Assembly (NCBI GenBank): GCA_964561235.1
Contig: CAZLOV010000008.1
Location: 1 to 35,545 of the forward strand
DNA: 35,545 nucleotides
Source of the DNA: JBCBSP01 sp964561235
Lineage (GTDB): Bacteria > Pseudomonadota > Alphaproteobacteria > Caulobacterales > Maricaulaceae
Reading direction: 5' to 3'
The notes under the pieces were generated by a model. That model made no database searches and was not told the DNA's origin. It saw nothing but the letters and a program-made list of their open reading frames with translations. This document shows, in pieces, positions 24,120-33,452 of this stretch. Position 1 is the stretch's first letter, and each line of letters opens with the position of its first letter. The translations under genes were made by a program, and so were the position numbers.

Positions 24120-27100
24120 GGCCCGGCCTGTCCGTCGAGCTCGGCCAGGAGCGCGTCCACCGCCGCCTCCAGCGGACGGTCGCCGCCTTCTGCTGCAGCT
24201 TCGGGCGGATTGTCGACGCGGATGTCGGGCTGCAGCTCCTGGTTCTCCAGCGGGCGGTTCTGCTGGTCGAGCGCGGGCAGCTGCGGGATGCCGAAGACGA
24301 GATCGCCGCTGATCTGGGTTTCCCACCAGACCGCCGTTGCCGTGCCCGGCACCGGCATCCCGACAAGCGGGCCGATGTCGAACAGGTCGTAGGCGTAGGG
24401 GAACATGTGGGCGTTGGAATAGTTGCCTTCGTTCATCACGACCGCAGACGGCTTCGTCCAGCGTTCTTCCGGCGCGCCCGGCACGATGCGCCCGCGCGGG
24501 CGGAGGTTGAAATAGGGCTCCCCGCTGAGCAGCGTGATCAGGTCGTCATGCAGCCAGCCGCCGCCGTTGAAGCGCGTGTCGACGATCACCGCCTCCTTGT
24601 CATAGTTCCGGCCGAACAGCTCCGCAAAGGCCTGCCGGAAGCCGAAATCGTCCATCGAGCGGATGTGGAGATAGCCGATCCGCCCGTTCGAACGCGCCTC
24701 GACAATGGCCCGCCGGCGCTCGATCCAGCGTTCGTAGAGGGCCTGGTTCTCCTCGCCGCGTGAATAGGTGCGCACGGTGATGGTGCGGTCGGGATCGCGG
24801 CGGCCCTGTCCGGCGACGGTCAGGCGCACGCGGTCGCCCGCCTGCCGGTTGAGCAGCGCGAAGGGGTTGGCCGCGGGGTCCAGCGGCTCGCCGTTGATCG
24901 CGATGATGCGCGCGCCGGCCGAGAGCCCGAAGACGTCGCGGTCAAGCGGCCCGTCGGGCAGGATTTCCGCAATCGCAAGCCCCGGCGCGCCGTCCAGGGT
25001 GAAGATCGCGCCCAGCGCGGCGGTGTCGTCGTCGCCGCTGTCGCCGCCGGGCCGGTAGCGCATGCCGGTATGGCTGGCGTTGAGCTGGCCCAGCATCTCC
25101 GACATCAGGATTGCAAAATCGCGATTGTTCGAGACGCCCGCGACCTTGGGTTCATACGCCGCGCGCATGGCGTCCCAGTCCACGCCGTGAAAGGCCGGGT
25201 CGTAGAACTTGTCGGCGACCTGCCGCCAGGTGTGCTCGAAGATGTAGGCGCGTTCCGCATCGGCGCGGAGCATCATTTCGGCGGAGACCTCCACCGGCTC
25301 CGGGCTGACGTCGTCGCCGAGTTGGGCCTTCATGAGGCGGCCGTCGGCGAGGATGACGATCATGTCCTCTCCCGGCACGAGCTCCATGGAGGCGCTGTCC
25401 GCGTCGAGCGAGGCGACCTTGCGGGTCTCGTCCTCGTTGAGATCACGCCGCCACAGATCGTATCCGCCCTCGAACGCGGCGAGATAGTAGAGCGCGGACA
25501 GGTCGTCGGTCAGGACGGCGTCCGCAAGATCGGAGGAGTGGATCGTCAGGCGCGCGGTGCGATCCTCGATCGCGCCGAACTCGATGCGCACCGGATCGTC
25601 CTCGCCGCGGGCGGGGGCGAGGTTCAGGAGCGCGTCGACGTCGATCGCGGGGCCGTCGCGCGCCTCGGCGTCTTCTTCTTCCTCTTCGTTCGCGCCATGC
25701 TCCTCAAGAAGCGCGCGTTCCTGGTCTGTCAGGTTGAAGCGGGTCCAGGCCGCTTCGGTGAGAAAGGCGGCGACCACGTCGCCCTCCGAGCCCCAGGAGC
25801 CGTGCGTGCGCTCCCCGTAACGGTCGGTGAACCAGAAGATCACCTCGCCGCCGGAATGCCAGACCGGCCCGCCGTCCTGATAGCCGTTGAGCGAGATGTC
25901 GCGCGGCGGCGCCGACCCGTCGGCGGGCGCCACGCCGATATCGGTGTAGAAATAGTATCCGCGCGGAGAGTATCCCGCCGCCAGCCAGGCGCTGTCGGGC
26001 GACCAGGCGAAGCTGATGTCGCCGTCGGAATACGAATAGTTGAACTCAGCCGGGAAAATGGTGCGCGGGTTCGCGCCCGACCGGTCGATCACGCGGATCG
26101 CGTCGCGGTTTTCCAGGAAGGCGATGCTGCCGCCGTCGGGGCTGTAGAGCGGCTGGAAGGCGTCCCCGCCCTCGACGGAATAAAGGCGCCGCTCCTCGAA
26201 CGCGGTGGCTGCGGAGAAGCGCGGCTCATTGGCGTCCGCAAGGCGCGTCTCGTAGAGACCCCAGCCGCCGTCGCGCTCGGCGGCGTAGAGCAGCGCCCGG
26301 CCGTCAGGGGAAAACGAGACGGAGCGTTCCTGCTCGGGCGTGTCGGTGATGCGCACGGTGTCGGAGAAGTCCGCGTCTGTGACGAACACCTCGCCGCGAT
26401 AGATGTAGGCGATGTCGCTTCCGTCCGCTGAAACGGCAAATTCGGTGATGCCGGCGTTGGCGGCGACGGGCTCGGCGGCCTCCGCCAGCCGGTCGGCGGT
26501 GACCTGAACCGACAGGGCGCGCGGGGCCTCGCCTTCGCGCAGGGTGTGGATCACGCCGTGATAGCTGTAGGCGATCAGCCCGTTTTCGCTGACGGAAGCG
26601 CTGCGGGCGGGATGCGGTCCGTGATCGGTGAGCGGCGTGCTTTCCCCGGTTTCCAGATCGACCCGGCGCAGATTGAACGCGCCGCCGTTGATCTCGGACT
26701 GCATGTAGAGGCTCGCGCCGTCTGCGCCCCAGGCGGGTGCGTGATCGCCGCCGGGATTATCCGTCACCTGGCGGTGCGCGCCCGAGGCGACGTCGTAGAT
26801 CCAGATGTCGCGCGCGAACGCGCTGACGTCGCGCTGGCGCCACTCGTTTTCGTAAGCCTTCTCCTCGCGATAGGCGATGCGCGCGCCGTCCGGGCTGTAG
26901 CGCGCCTCGCGCGCCGGGGTGGTGAACACCATCGCCGGGGCGCCGCCGCTCACCGCAACCTCATAGAGCTGCGGCAGGGCGCCGGTCGGAAAATAGCTCG
27001 ATGCGGCCGACTGCATGCGGGCGGAAGAGAACAGAACGCGCGATCCGTCGGGCGAGAAATCGCTGGGAAGATCATCGGCTTCGTGATGGGTGAGCCGCCT

Positions 27101-27421
27101 CAGCCCGCTTCCGTCCGCGTTCATGACGAACACGTCGAGATCGCCGAACCGGTCGGAGGCGAAGGCGATCCGGCGGCCGTCGCGCGACCAGACCGGATGG
27201 CCGTCCCAGGCGGCGTCCCGTGTCAGGGCCGTCGCCGTCCCGCCGCTTGAGGACACCCGNNNNNNNNNNCGCCAGAGATCGCCGTGGGCGGAGAAAACGA
27301 TGGCGGAGCCGTCTGGCGAGAGCGCCGGGTCGCGATGCCAGCTTGAGGCGTCCTGGGCGGAGGCGGAAGCGGCGGCGAGCAGGGTGGCGGCGATCGCCGC
27401 GCCGGTGCGCGTGAAGGGCAT
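24116..27421 (-). CDS. Tricorn-like S41 peptidase with beta-propeller and PDZ domain
   Basis: An approximately 1100-residue secreted protease. Signal peptide 1-22 (ASASA-Q). Residues about 28-520 contain repeated PD40/TolB-like propeller blades (many SPDG motifs). A linker with an acidic EEEEEDAE run follows, then the tricorn core: QLNASHTGMRYR (SH pair), a PDZ domain (GLAIAEILPDGPL through ARIIAINGEPLD), and the S41 catalytic half with DTRFNGGGWLHD, MNEGNYSNAHMFPYAY (nucleophile Ser region) and ELQPDIRVDNPPE near the end. It would degrade peptides in the periplasm. The gene is crossed by a 10-N gap at 27260-27269, in a propeller strand close to the N-terminus; the reading frame is kept across it. 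It is convergent with the HerA-like gene and divergent from the CBS gene. Confidence 0.93.
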   Translation of the reverse strand: MPFTRTGAAIAATLLAAASASAQDASSWHRDPALSPDGSAIVFSAHGDLWXXXXRVSSSGGTATALTRDAAWDGHPVWSRDGRRIAFASDRFGDLDVFVMNADGSGLRRLTHHEADDLPSDFSPDGSRVLFSSARMQSAASSYFPTGALPQLYEVAVSGGAPAMVFTTPAREARYSPDGARIAYREEKAYENEWRQRDVSAFARDIWIYDVASGAHRQVTDNPGGDHAPAWGADGASLYMQSEINGGAFNLRRVDLETGESTPLTDHGPHPARSASVSENGLIAYSYHGVIHTLREGEAPRALSVQVTADRLAEAAEPVAANAGITEFAVSADGSDIAYIYRGEVFVTDADFSDTVRITDTPEQERSVSFSPDGRALLYAAERDGGWGLYETRLADANEPRFSAATAFEERRLYSVEGGDAFQPLYSPDGGSIAFLENRDAIRVIDRSGANPRTIFPAEFNYSYSDGDISFAWSPDSAWLAAGYSPRGYYFYTDIGVAPADGSAPPRDISLNGYQDGGPVWHSGGEVIFWFTDRYGERTHGSWGSEGDVVAAFLTEAAWTRFNLTDQERALLEEHGANEEEEEDAEARDGPAIDVDALLNLAPARGEDDPVRIEFGAIEDRTARLTIHSSDLADAVLTDDLSALYYLAAFEGGYDLWRRDLNEDETRKVASLDADSASMELVPGEDMIVILADGRLMKAQLGDDVSPEPVEVSAEMMLRADAERAYIFEHTWRQVADKFYDPAFHGVDWDAMRAAYEPKVAGVSNNRDFAILMSEMLGQLNASHTGMRYRPGGDSGDDDTAALGAIFTLDGAPGLAIAEILPDGPLDRDVFGLSAGARIIAINGEPLDPAANPFALLNRQAGDRVRLTVAGQGRRDPDRTITVRTYSRGEENQALYERWIERRRAIVEARSNGRIGYLHIRSMDDFGFRQAFAELFGRNYDKEAVIVDTRFNGGGWLHDDLITLLSGEPYFNLRPRGRIVPGAPEERWTKPSAVVMNEGNYSNAHMFPYAYDLFDIGPLVGMPVPGTATAVWWETQISGDLVFGIPQLPALDQQNRPLENQELQPDIRVDNPPEAAAEGGDRPLEAAVDALLAELDGQAGP
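27260..27269. other. Assembly gap (10 N) inside the S41 peptidase gene
   Basis: Ten undetermined bases. On the minus strand the left contig ends GGCGATCTCTGGCG and the right one begins CGGGTGTCC. Joining them by the shared CG gives GDLW-RVSSSGG, a normal propeller strand, so the true gap may be zero or a 2-base overlap. Confidence 0.98.
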
Positions 27422-27551
27422 GCGGATATCTCCCCGAAATCGTTAACGTGAGTATGTCGCCATGCCGGGCGGGCTTCAACCAGGGCCCGATCGGCTCGCC
27501 GCGGGCGGATTTCGAGATACTTCGACAAGGGCAGCAAGAAGGGAGGCCGCC

Positions 27552-28091
27552 ATGCCGGACCCCGCCCGCAAAGGGCTGCGCCTTCGCGACCGGCCAGAAT
27601 TCGACCGCAAGGCTCCGCCGCTCACCTTTCCCGCAGACGCCCTTGTGAAGGACGCCGTCGCCGAGATGGCCGCGCGCGATTACGGCAGCGTCGTCATCGT
27701 CGACGCCGACCGGCGCGTCGAAGGCGTCGTCACCGAGCGCGACATCGTCAAACGCCTCGTGAACAAGGGGCTGGACGCATCGACGGTGACGCTTGGCGAG
27801 ATCATGACAAAGGATCCGCGCACCGCCCGCGCCGACGACGACATGCTCAGCTGGCTGCGCATGATGTCCAATGAGCGCTTCCGCCGCCTTCCGGTGGTCG
27901 ACGACGAGGACCGCCTGATCACGATCCTCACCCAGGGCGACTTCGTCAGCTATACTTGGCCGGACCTCATCGGTCAGGCGCGCGAACTCGGACGCGCCAC
28001 GCTGATGCGCAATCTGCCACTGGTGCTGATCGTGTCCGCGCTCGTGATCTATCCGCTCATCGTTGCGCTGGTCTTCGGTCTGATCGCCTGA
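27552..28091 (+). CDS. CBS-domain protein with C-terminal membrane segment
   Basis: A 179-residue protein with two CBS repeats (about residues 22-80 and 85-140: DYGSVVIVDADRRVEGVVTE and RFRRLPVVDDEDRLITILTQ) forming one Bateman module that usually binds adenine nucleotides. It differs from most stand-alone CBS proteins in ending with a hydrophobic helix (LPLVLIVSALVIYPLIVALV), which should anchor it to the inner membrane with the sensor facing the cytoplasm. GGGAGG at 27541-27546 lies 5 nt before the ATG at 27552; the longer open frame upstream is not supported by a site. Divergent from the S41 peptidase gene. Its partner is unknown. Confidence 0.87.
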   Translation: MPDPARKGLRLRDRPEFDRKAPPLTFPADALVKDAVAEMAARDYGSVVIVDADRRVEGVVTERDIVKRLVNKGLDASTVTLGEIMTKDPRTARADDDMLSWLRMMSNERFRRLPVVDDEDRLITILTQGDFVSYTWPDLIGQARELGRATLMRNLPLVLIVSALVIYPLIVALVFGLIA

Positions 28092-28154
28092 GGCCGCACC
28101 GCGGTTGACGCGACAGGATGCGCACGCAGGCCTTGCCGGAGCCTTTCCGCCGCC

Positions 28155-28814
28155 TCAGGCGTCGGCGCGCGCCCCTGCGGCGGGCGACGGCCGGTGCGTC
28201 AGCGCATCCGCGAAGCGGTGGTTGACGTCGCGGTGACCGGCCTCGTCCTCGCGGACCTTCAGCACCACGTCGCGCAGGCGCGCATCAGCGGGCAGCGACC
28301 AGTATTCGCGGGCGATGGCCGGCGCGGGCGCGTTCTCAAGCTCGCCCGCGTCGATGGCGGCGAGATAGTGGGTGTAGCTGATGACGGCTTCTTCCTCGAG
28401 ATAGGCCACGAAACGGTGGGCGGTGCGCGGCGCGAACAGGTAGAGGAAGAAGTACGCGTTATAGAAAATCGCCTGCGCGATCATGATCACGCCGCGCTCG
28501 AACACGCTCGGCTGGGCGATCTTGATGAAGGTCATCAGGTGCATGCGCTCGTTCTCGGCCTCGTCGAGCAGCTCGCGGATCCAGCCCTGATCGTCGCGGA
28601 TATGGCGCAGGCTCTTGAGATGCTGCAGCAGGCCGCCGACCATGCCGGGCACGGCTGCGACTGTCTCGAGCACAACGGCGCGGTGGCCGTAGCGGCGGCG
28701 GAAGAAGGCGTCGGCAAACACCCGCATGGTTCTGACCATCCCGAGCGCGATCCGGTCGCGCAGTCCCTCAGGGGCGCGGCGGGCGGTCAGCCGGTCTTCG
28801 GCGGGGCGGCTCAT
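28155..28814 (-). CDS. aox: Alternative oxidase (cyanide-insensitive ubiquinol oxidase)
   Basis: A 219-residue di-iron terminal oxidase that oxidises ubiquinol and reduces oxygen to water without proton pumping, bound to the inner membrane as an interfacial protein. All iron-ligand motifs of the family are present: VLETVAAVPGM (Glu50), ENERMHLMTF (Glu89, His92), LEEEAVISYTHYL (Glu in 140-142) and REDEAGHRDVNH (Glu191, His194). The ATG at 28814 has GGAGA about 7 nt upstream; a longer open frame runs back through the intergenic region but gives an unlikely Arg/Pro-rich leader. It follows bchJ on the same strand after 103 bases that contain a possible hairpin, so separate expression is likely. 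A bypass oxidase of this kind limits over-reduction and oxygen damage. Confidence 0.95.
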   Translation of the reverse strand: MSRPAEDRLTARRAPEGLRDRIALGMVRTMRVFADAFFRRRYGHRAVVLETVAAVPGMVGGLLQHLKSLRHIRDDQGWIRELLDEAENERMHLMTFIKIAQPSVFERGVIMIAQAIFYNAYFFLYLFAPRTAHRFVAYLEEEAVISYTHYLAAIDAGELENAPAPAIAREYWSLPADARLRDVVLKVREDEAGHRDVNHRFADALTHRPSPAAGARADA

Positions 28815-28860
28815 GGCGTGTCTCCATCCACACATGTCGAACTCGTCCGGACAGAAATTA

Positions 28861-28879
28861 GGCCGGATTTCCCCCGGCC
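28861..28879 (-). terminator. Possible terminator hairpin between bchJ and the oxidase gene
   Basis: On the minus strand GGCCGG, a 7-nt loop GGGAAAT and CCGGCC are followed by TAATTTC. Stem of 6 GC pairs, then an AT-rich run; about 40 nt after the bchJ stop. Confidence 0.38.
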
Positions 28880-28917
28880 AAGAGGACGGTCGCAAATGCC
28901 GCAGGCGGCGCGGGGGC

Positions 28918-29544
28918 TCAGGCGGAGGGCGCGTCGCGGGGCGTGATGGAGATCGCAAACCGGCACGCCGGCGCGCCGTCGTGACAGCACGCCTCGTGAT
29001 CGATCCGCGCACGCGCGCTGACGAGAGCGCGGAACAGCGTCTCGATGACGCCCGCATGCCAGGCGCATTCCGGCATGGCGAGCGGATTGGCCGCTATGCT
29101 CAGGCGCGCCGGCTTGCCCGGCTGCGTCGTGCAGACGCCTGAACCCGCAAACGTCCAGGCGTGACGCTCGACCGCGCTCAGCAGCAAGGGGGCCGCAAGC
29201 CGTGGCGGAAGCCGTTTGAGCAGAGCGCGCGCGAGCCGCGGTATGCGGTTTTCCAGGATGTATTCGCCCGTGAGTTCACCCGCATGACGGGCGATTTCAA
29301 GCGCCTCACCGCGCGGGAGCGCCTCAAACAGCGCGCGAAACAGCGCCTGCGGCACGGCTTCGTCGATCATCGCCCCAGGCGGCTCGCGCAACAGCCGGAT
29401 CAGCCCGGCGCGGGCGAACACCCGTTCGGCGAGGGCCGCGCCGCCGGCCTCCCTCAGGGCGGCTTCGGTCTGCAGGACCGCGTTCGGCCCGATCACCGCC
29501 GCCGGTGCGGCGGGCGGATCGGCGAGGATCGCAGCCTCCGCCAT
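28918..29544 (-). CDS. bchJ: BchJ-like protein (V4R domain; bacteriochlorophyll 4-vinyl reductase family)
   Basis: A 208-residue protein with the BchJ layout: an N-terminal segment IGPNAVLQTEAALREAGG, a helical middle with HAGELTGEYILENRIP, and a C-terminal V4R-type domain with CAWHAGVIETLFRALV (Cys160, His163) and HEACCHDGAPACRFAI (Cys186, Cys187, Cys194). BchJ was first named as the 8-vinyl reductase of chlorophyll synthesis; later work in the field assigns that reaction mainly to other enzymes and leaves BchJ as an accessory, perhaps substrate-binding, protein. It begins 7 nt after the bchE stop, with a GAGG overlapping that stop, so the two are co-translated, the same order as in photosynthesis gene clusters. 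Confidence 0.82.
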   Translation of the reverse strand: MAEAAILADPPAAPAAVIGPNAVLQTEAALREAGGAALAERVFARAGLIRLLREPPGAMIDEAVPQALFRALFEALPRGEALEIARHAGELTGEYILENRIPRLARALLKRLPPRLAAPLLLSAVERHAWTFAGSGVCTTQPGKPARLSIAANPLAMPECAWHAGVIETLFRALVSARARIDHEACCHDGAPACRFAISITPRDAPSA

Positions 29545-29551
29545 GGCGGCC

Positions 29552-31192
29552 TCAGCGCGTGTCGATGAGCGTGGCCGCGCGGTGGGCCTCGTCCATCTGG
29601 CCGTCGCCGCCGCCGCATGCCTTCACCGGCTCAGGGTTTTCCGACAGCCGCCGAGCGCGTTTGATCGCGGCCTTGTCGCTGGCGGCCTGCCAGTCGTCGA
29701 GCTGGGCGGGCGCAATCGTGCGCGTCCGGTCGAAGTTGAAATTGACCGTCTTCTTCGATTGCGGCCCCCAGTATCCGGCCTTGCCGAGATCGTAGAACTG
29801 GCGCTTGAAGCCGGCCTTGAGAAACGCCTTGAGACAGCCCAGCAGATAACGTCTGCGGAAGCCGGTGCCGCGCCATGGGTAATGGAACAGCGCCTTTTGC
29901 ATGTAGAAGCGCCGGTAGTTCTTCATGACCCCGTTGAGGAGTTCGCCGCGCTCCATGGCGGCGGGTTTCATGATCGGGGTGACGAAATTGTATTTCTCGA
30001 AGTCGAACACCTCGACCTTGTCGCCGAGCGCCTGGAAGAGCGGGGTGAACGGCCAGGGCGTGTACATCGCCCAGTTGGCGAGATCGGGCTGCCAGTCCCA
30101 CGCCATCTTGTAGGTCTCTTCCAGCGTCTCCTCGGTCTCATTGTCGAGCCCGACGATGAACTGGGCCTCCACGAAGATGTCCGCCTCGCGCAAGAGGCGG
30201 ATGGCCTCCTTGTTCTCCTCGACCTTTGTCTCCTTGTTGAACTGGTCGAGCTTGAGCTGGGCTGCGGCCTCCGTGCCGAGCGAGACGTGGACAAGGCCCG
30301 CCTCGCGGTAGAAGGCGAGGAGCTCCTTGTCGCGCATGATGTCGGTGACGCGCGTATTGATGCCCCACTTGATCTTGTCGGGCAGCCCGCGGTCGATCAG
30401 CTCCTGGCAGAACTGCACGAATTTCTTGCGGTTTATGGTGGGTTCCTCGTCGGCGAGGATGAAAAAGCCCACTCCATGCTCGTTCACGAGATGCTCGATC
30501 TCGTCGACGACCTTCCGGGGATCGCGCACCCGGTAATCGCGCCAGAATTTCCATTGGCTGCAGAAGCTGCACGTGAACGGACAGCCGCGAGCCATGTTGG
30601 GGATGGCGACCTTCACGCCCAGCGGCACGTAGATGTACTTGTCCCACTCCAGCAGCGACCAGTCCGGCTCCAGCGAGTCGAGATCCTTCACCGTCGGGGC
30701 GGCCTCGGTGGCCACGATGCGGTCGCCGTCGCGGAAGGCGAGACCCTTCAGCTCATAGCGCTGCGCGGGCCATTGGCGCTCCGAGATCATGGTGATCAGG
30801 TTGAGGAAGATCTCTTCTCCCTCGCCGCGGACGATCACGTCGATCCACGGCGCTTCGGAGAGCACCTGCTTGTACATGAAGGTGGCGTGGATGCCGCCGA
30901 GCACGCGCACGGCCTCCGGGACCGCCTCCGAGGCGATGCGCAGCACTTCCTCGGCCTTGTAGATCGAAGGCGTGATCGCCGTCGTGCCGATCACGTCGGG
31001 CTGCAGCTCGACCATCTTCGCGCGCAGGTCCTCGTCGCTGAGATGGTTCGTCATCGCGTCGACGAAGTGGATGTCGGTGAAGCCGGCCTTCTTCAGCGGT
31101 CCCGAGAGATAGGCGACCCATGCCGGGGGCCAGCTTCCGGCGATTTCCGCTCCGCCCGAGTGATAGTTCGGATGTATCAGAAGAATGCGCAT
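29552..31192 (-). CDS. bchE: Mg-protoporphyrin IX monomethyl ester oxidative cyclase, oxygen-independent (BchE)
   Basis: A 546-residue B12-dependent radical SAM enzyme. The N-terminus PNYHSGGAEIAGSWPPAWVA matches BchE almost word for word and begins the cobalamin-binding domain (about 1-150, with the LGGIHATFM strand). The radical SAM cluster is GCPFTCSFCSQW with Cys204, Cys208 and Cys211, followed by ILADEEPTINRKKF and the usual SPASM-less C-terminal part to about 500. It forms the isocyclic ring of chlorophylls using water-derived oxygen under low oxygen. It is the first gene of the bchE-bchJ pair. An AT-rich element with an 11-bp palindrome lies upstream. No other pigment gene is in the window, so whether the host is phototrophic cannot be decided. 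Confidence 0.92.
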   Translation of the reverse strand: MRILLIHPNYHSGGAEIAGSWPPAWVAYLSGPLKKAGFTDIHFVDAMTNHLSDEDLRAKMVELQPDVIGTTAITPSIYKAEEVLRIASEAVPEAVRVLGGIHATFMYKQVLSEAPWIDVIVRGEGEEIFLNLITMISERQWPAQRYELKGLAFRDGDRIVATEAAPTVKDLDSLEPDWSLLEWDKYIYVPLGVKVAIPNMARGCPFTCSFCSQWKFWRDYRVRDPRKVVDEIEHLVNEHGVGFFILADEEPTINRKKFVQFCQELIDRGLPDKIKWGINTRVTDIMRDKELLAFYREAGLVHVSLGTEAAAQLKLDQFNKETKVEENKEAIRLLREADIFVEAQFIVGLDNETEETLEETYKMAWDWQPDLANWAMYTPWPFTPLFQALGDKVEVFDFEKYNFVTPIMKPAAMERGELLNGVMKNYRRFYMQKALFHYPWRGTGFRRRYLLGCLKAFLKAGFKRQFYDLGKAGYWGPQSKKTVNFNFDRTRTIAPAQLDDWQAASDKAAIKRARRLSENPEPVKACGGGDGQMDEAHRAATLIDTR

Positions 31193-31205
31193 GGCCGCCC
31201 CGGTG

Positions 31206-31234
31206 TCCAGATAACCTTACAAAATTTGTGTCAA
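31206..31234 (-). promoter_or_regulatory. Candidate bchE promoter and palindromic site
   Basis: Reading toward bchE on the minus strand, TTGACA (31234-31229) is a perfect -35 box; a weak TATCTG (31213-31208) follows at 15 nt. The 11-bp palindrome ACAAAATTTGT (31219-31229) lies between and touches the -35. The stretch is AT-rich in a GC-rich region. It may bind a redox or light regulator, but no known site was recognised. Confidence 0.38.
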
Positions 31235-31294
31235 TCTGGATTTACGCCGATCGCCCGGGGTGGAGCGAGGCGGCATTTGGTCACGGACACCGGG

Positions 31295-31693
31295 TCAGCG
31301 CGGACGCACCAGCACGCGGGCGTGCGACAGCAGGGCCTCCGCGGCGTGCGCCGGCGCGTCGACCATAAGAGGAACCGTCGTGTCCATGGGCGGGCCGGCG
31401 TAGAGGAGGGCGGTTCCCTCCGCGCCGAGGACGATGTCGCGCCCGGCATAGCGAAGGGATGCGCCCGAGGCGGCGTCCGGCGGATAGACGAGCACCAGCT
31501 CATGATCGGTGTTGCAGCGCTGGCGCACGGAGATGACCGTGGCGGACAACGCGCGCGCGTGCGCCTCGCAGCTGACCGGCACATAGCCGCGGATCGTCAT
31601 GCGGGCTTGAGCCGGCCCGGCTGCGTGCGCGGCCGGGCCGCCAAGCGCGAGGATCAGCGCCGCTGCGGCGGCGGTGCGGCGACATGCGGCCAT
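31295..31693 (-). CDS. Small secreted protein, unrecognised
   Basis: A 132-residue protein with a signal peptide (about 1-24, PAAHA-A). The mature part is about 105 residues, rich in beta-strand pattern, with two cysteines (Cys42 in YVPVSCEAHA and Cys60 in VRQRCNTDHEL) that could form one disulfide, followed by LVYPPDAASGASLRYAGRDI. The spacing recalls the Ig-like spore-coat-U/Csu fimbrial domain, but the match is too weak to name. It lies between hpd-VOC and bchE on the same strand, with 113 and 102 bases of space, so it may be a separate unit. Confidence 0.68.
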   Translation of the reverse strand: MAACRRTAAAAALILALGGPAAHAAGPAQARMTIRGYVPVSCEAHARALSATVISVRQRCNTDHELVLVYPPDAASGASLRYAGRDIVLGAEGTALLYAGPPMDTTVPLMVDAPAHAAEALLSHARVLVRPR

Positions 31694-31806
31694 GTGCGGA
31701 TCTCCTGACCGGGCCGCCCAAGCTGGCGCACGGGTCTGAAGATCGCGTCAGGAAACACGGTTTCCAGCCGGTGAACGGCGCTTGGCGCGCGCCGCCGATG
31801 CCGCGA

Positions 31807-32354
31807 TCAGCTCTCCTCGGCGATCTTTTCGTGCAGCCAGGCGGCGTGGCGCGGCGCCTTCTTGGTCGCCGACCATTCCGCCAGCATCTCGCCCGCGACG
31901 TCCTTGAGGGATTTCATCTGCTCGGGCGTGCCGATGTCGGCGGCGAGCTCGATGCGGTGGCCGTTCGGATCGAAGAAATAGATCGACTTGAAGATGCCGT
32001 GATGGGTCGGGCCGAGCACGTCGAGGCCAAGACCCTCCAGATGCGCCTTCGCCTGCATGAGCGCATCCAGCGAGCCGACGCGGAAGGCGATGTGCTGGAC
32101 CCAGGCCGGCGTGTTGCGGTCGCGGTCCATGCCCTCCTTCGTGGGCAACTCGAAAAAGGCGAGGACATTGCCGTTTCCGGCGTCCAGAAACACGTGCACG
32201 TACGGGTCCGGCTCGCCGGTGGAGGGCACCTTGTCCTCCGCGATGGCGAGCTGGAAATCCATGCCGAGCGTCTTCTGGTAGAACTCGACGGTCTCTTTCG
32301 CGTCTTTGCAGCGATACGCGACGTGATGAACGCCCTTGAGCGCGGGAGCCGTCA

Positions 32355-32355
<1 letters not shown>
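31807..32355 (-). CDS. VOC-family protein (glyoxalase/dioxygenase fold)
   Basis: A 182-residue vicinal-oxygen-chelate protein with two beta-alpha-beta-beta-beta modules. Metal-ligand candidates are His10 or His11 (VHHVAYRC), His88 (WVQHIAFRV) and Glu136 (DPNGHRIELA), the usual positions for a single divalent metal. Its ATG overlaps the last base of the hpd stop (TGATG), so it is co-translated with hpd; a GTG one codon earlier is the alternative start. That coupling suggests a step in aromatic or tyrosine degradation, such as a ring-cleaving dioxygenase or isomerase, but the family is functionally broad. The C-terminal 35 residues are a helical tail. Confidence 0.85.

Positions 32356-33452
<1,097 letters not shown>

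Noticed and set aside
29543..31708. 721-codon open frame antisense to bchE
   Set aside because: bchE is unmistakable on the minus strand; the antisense product has no motif and runs through the bchE promoter region.
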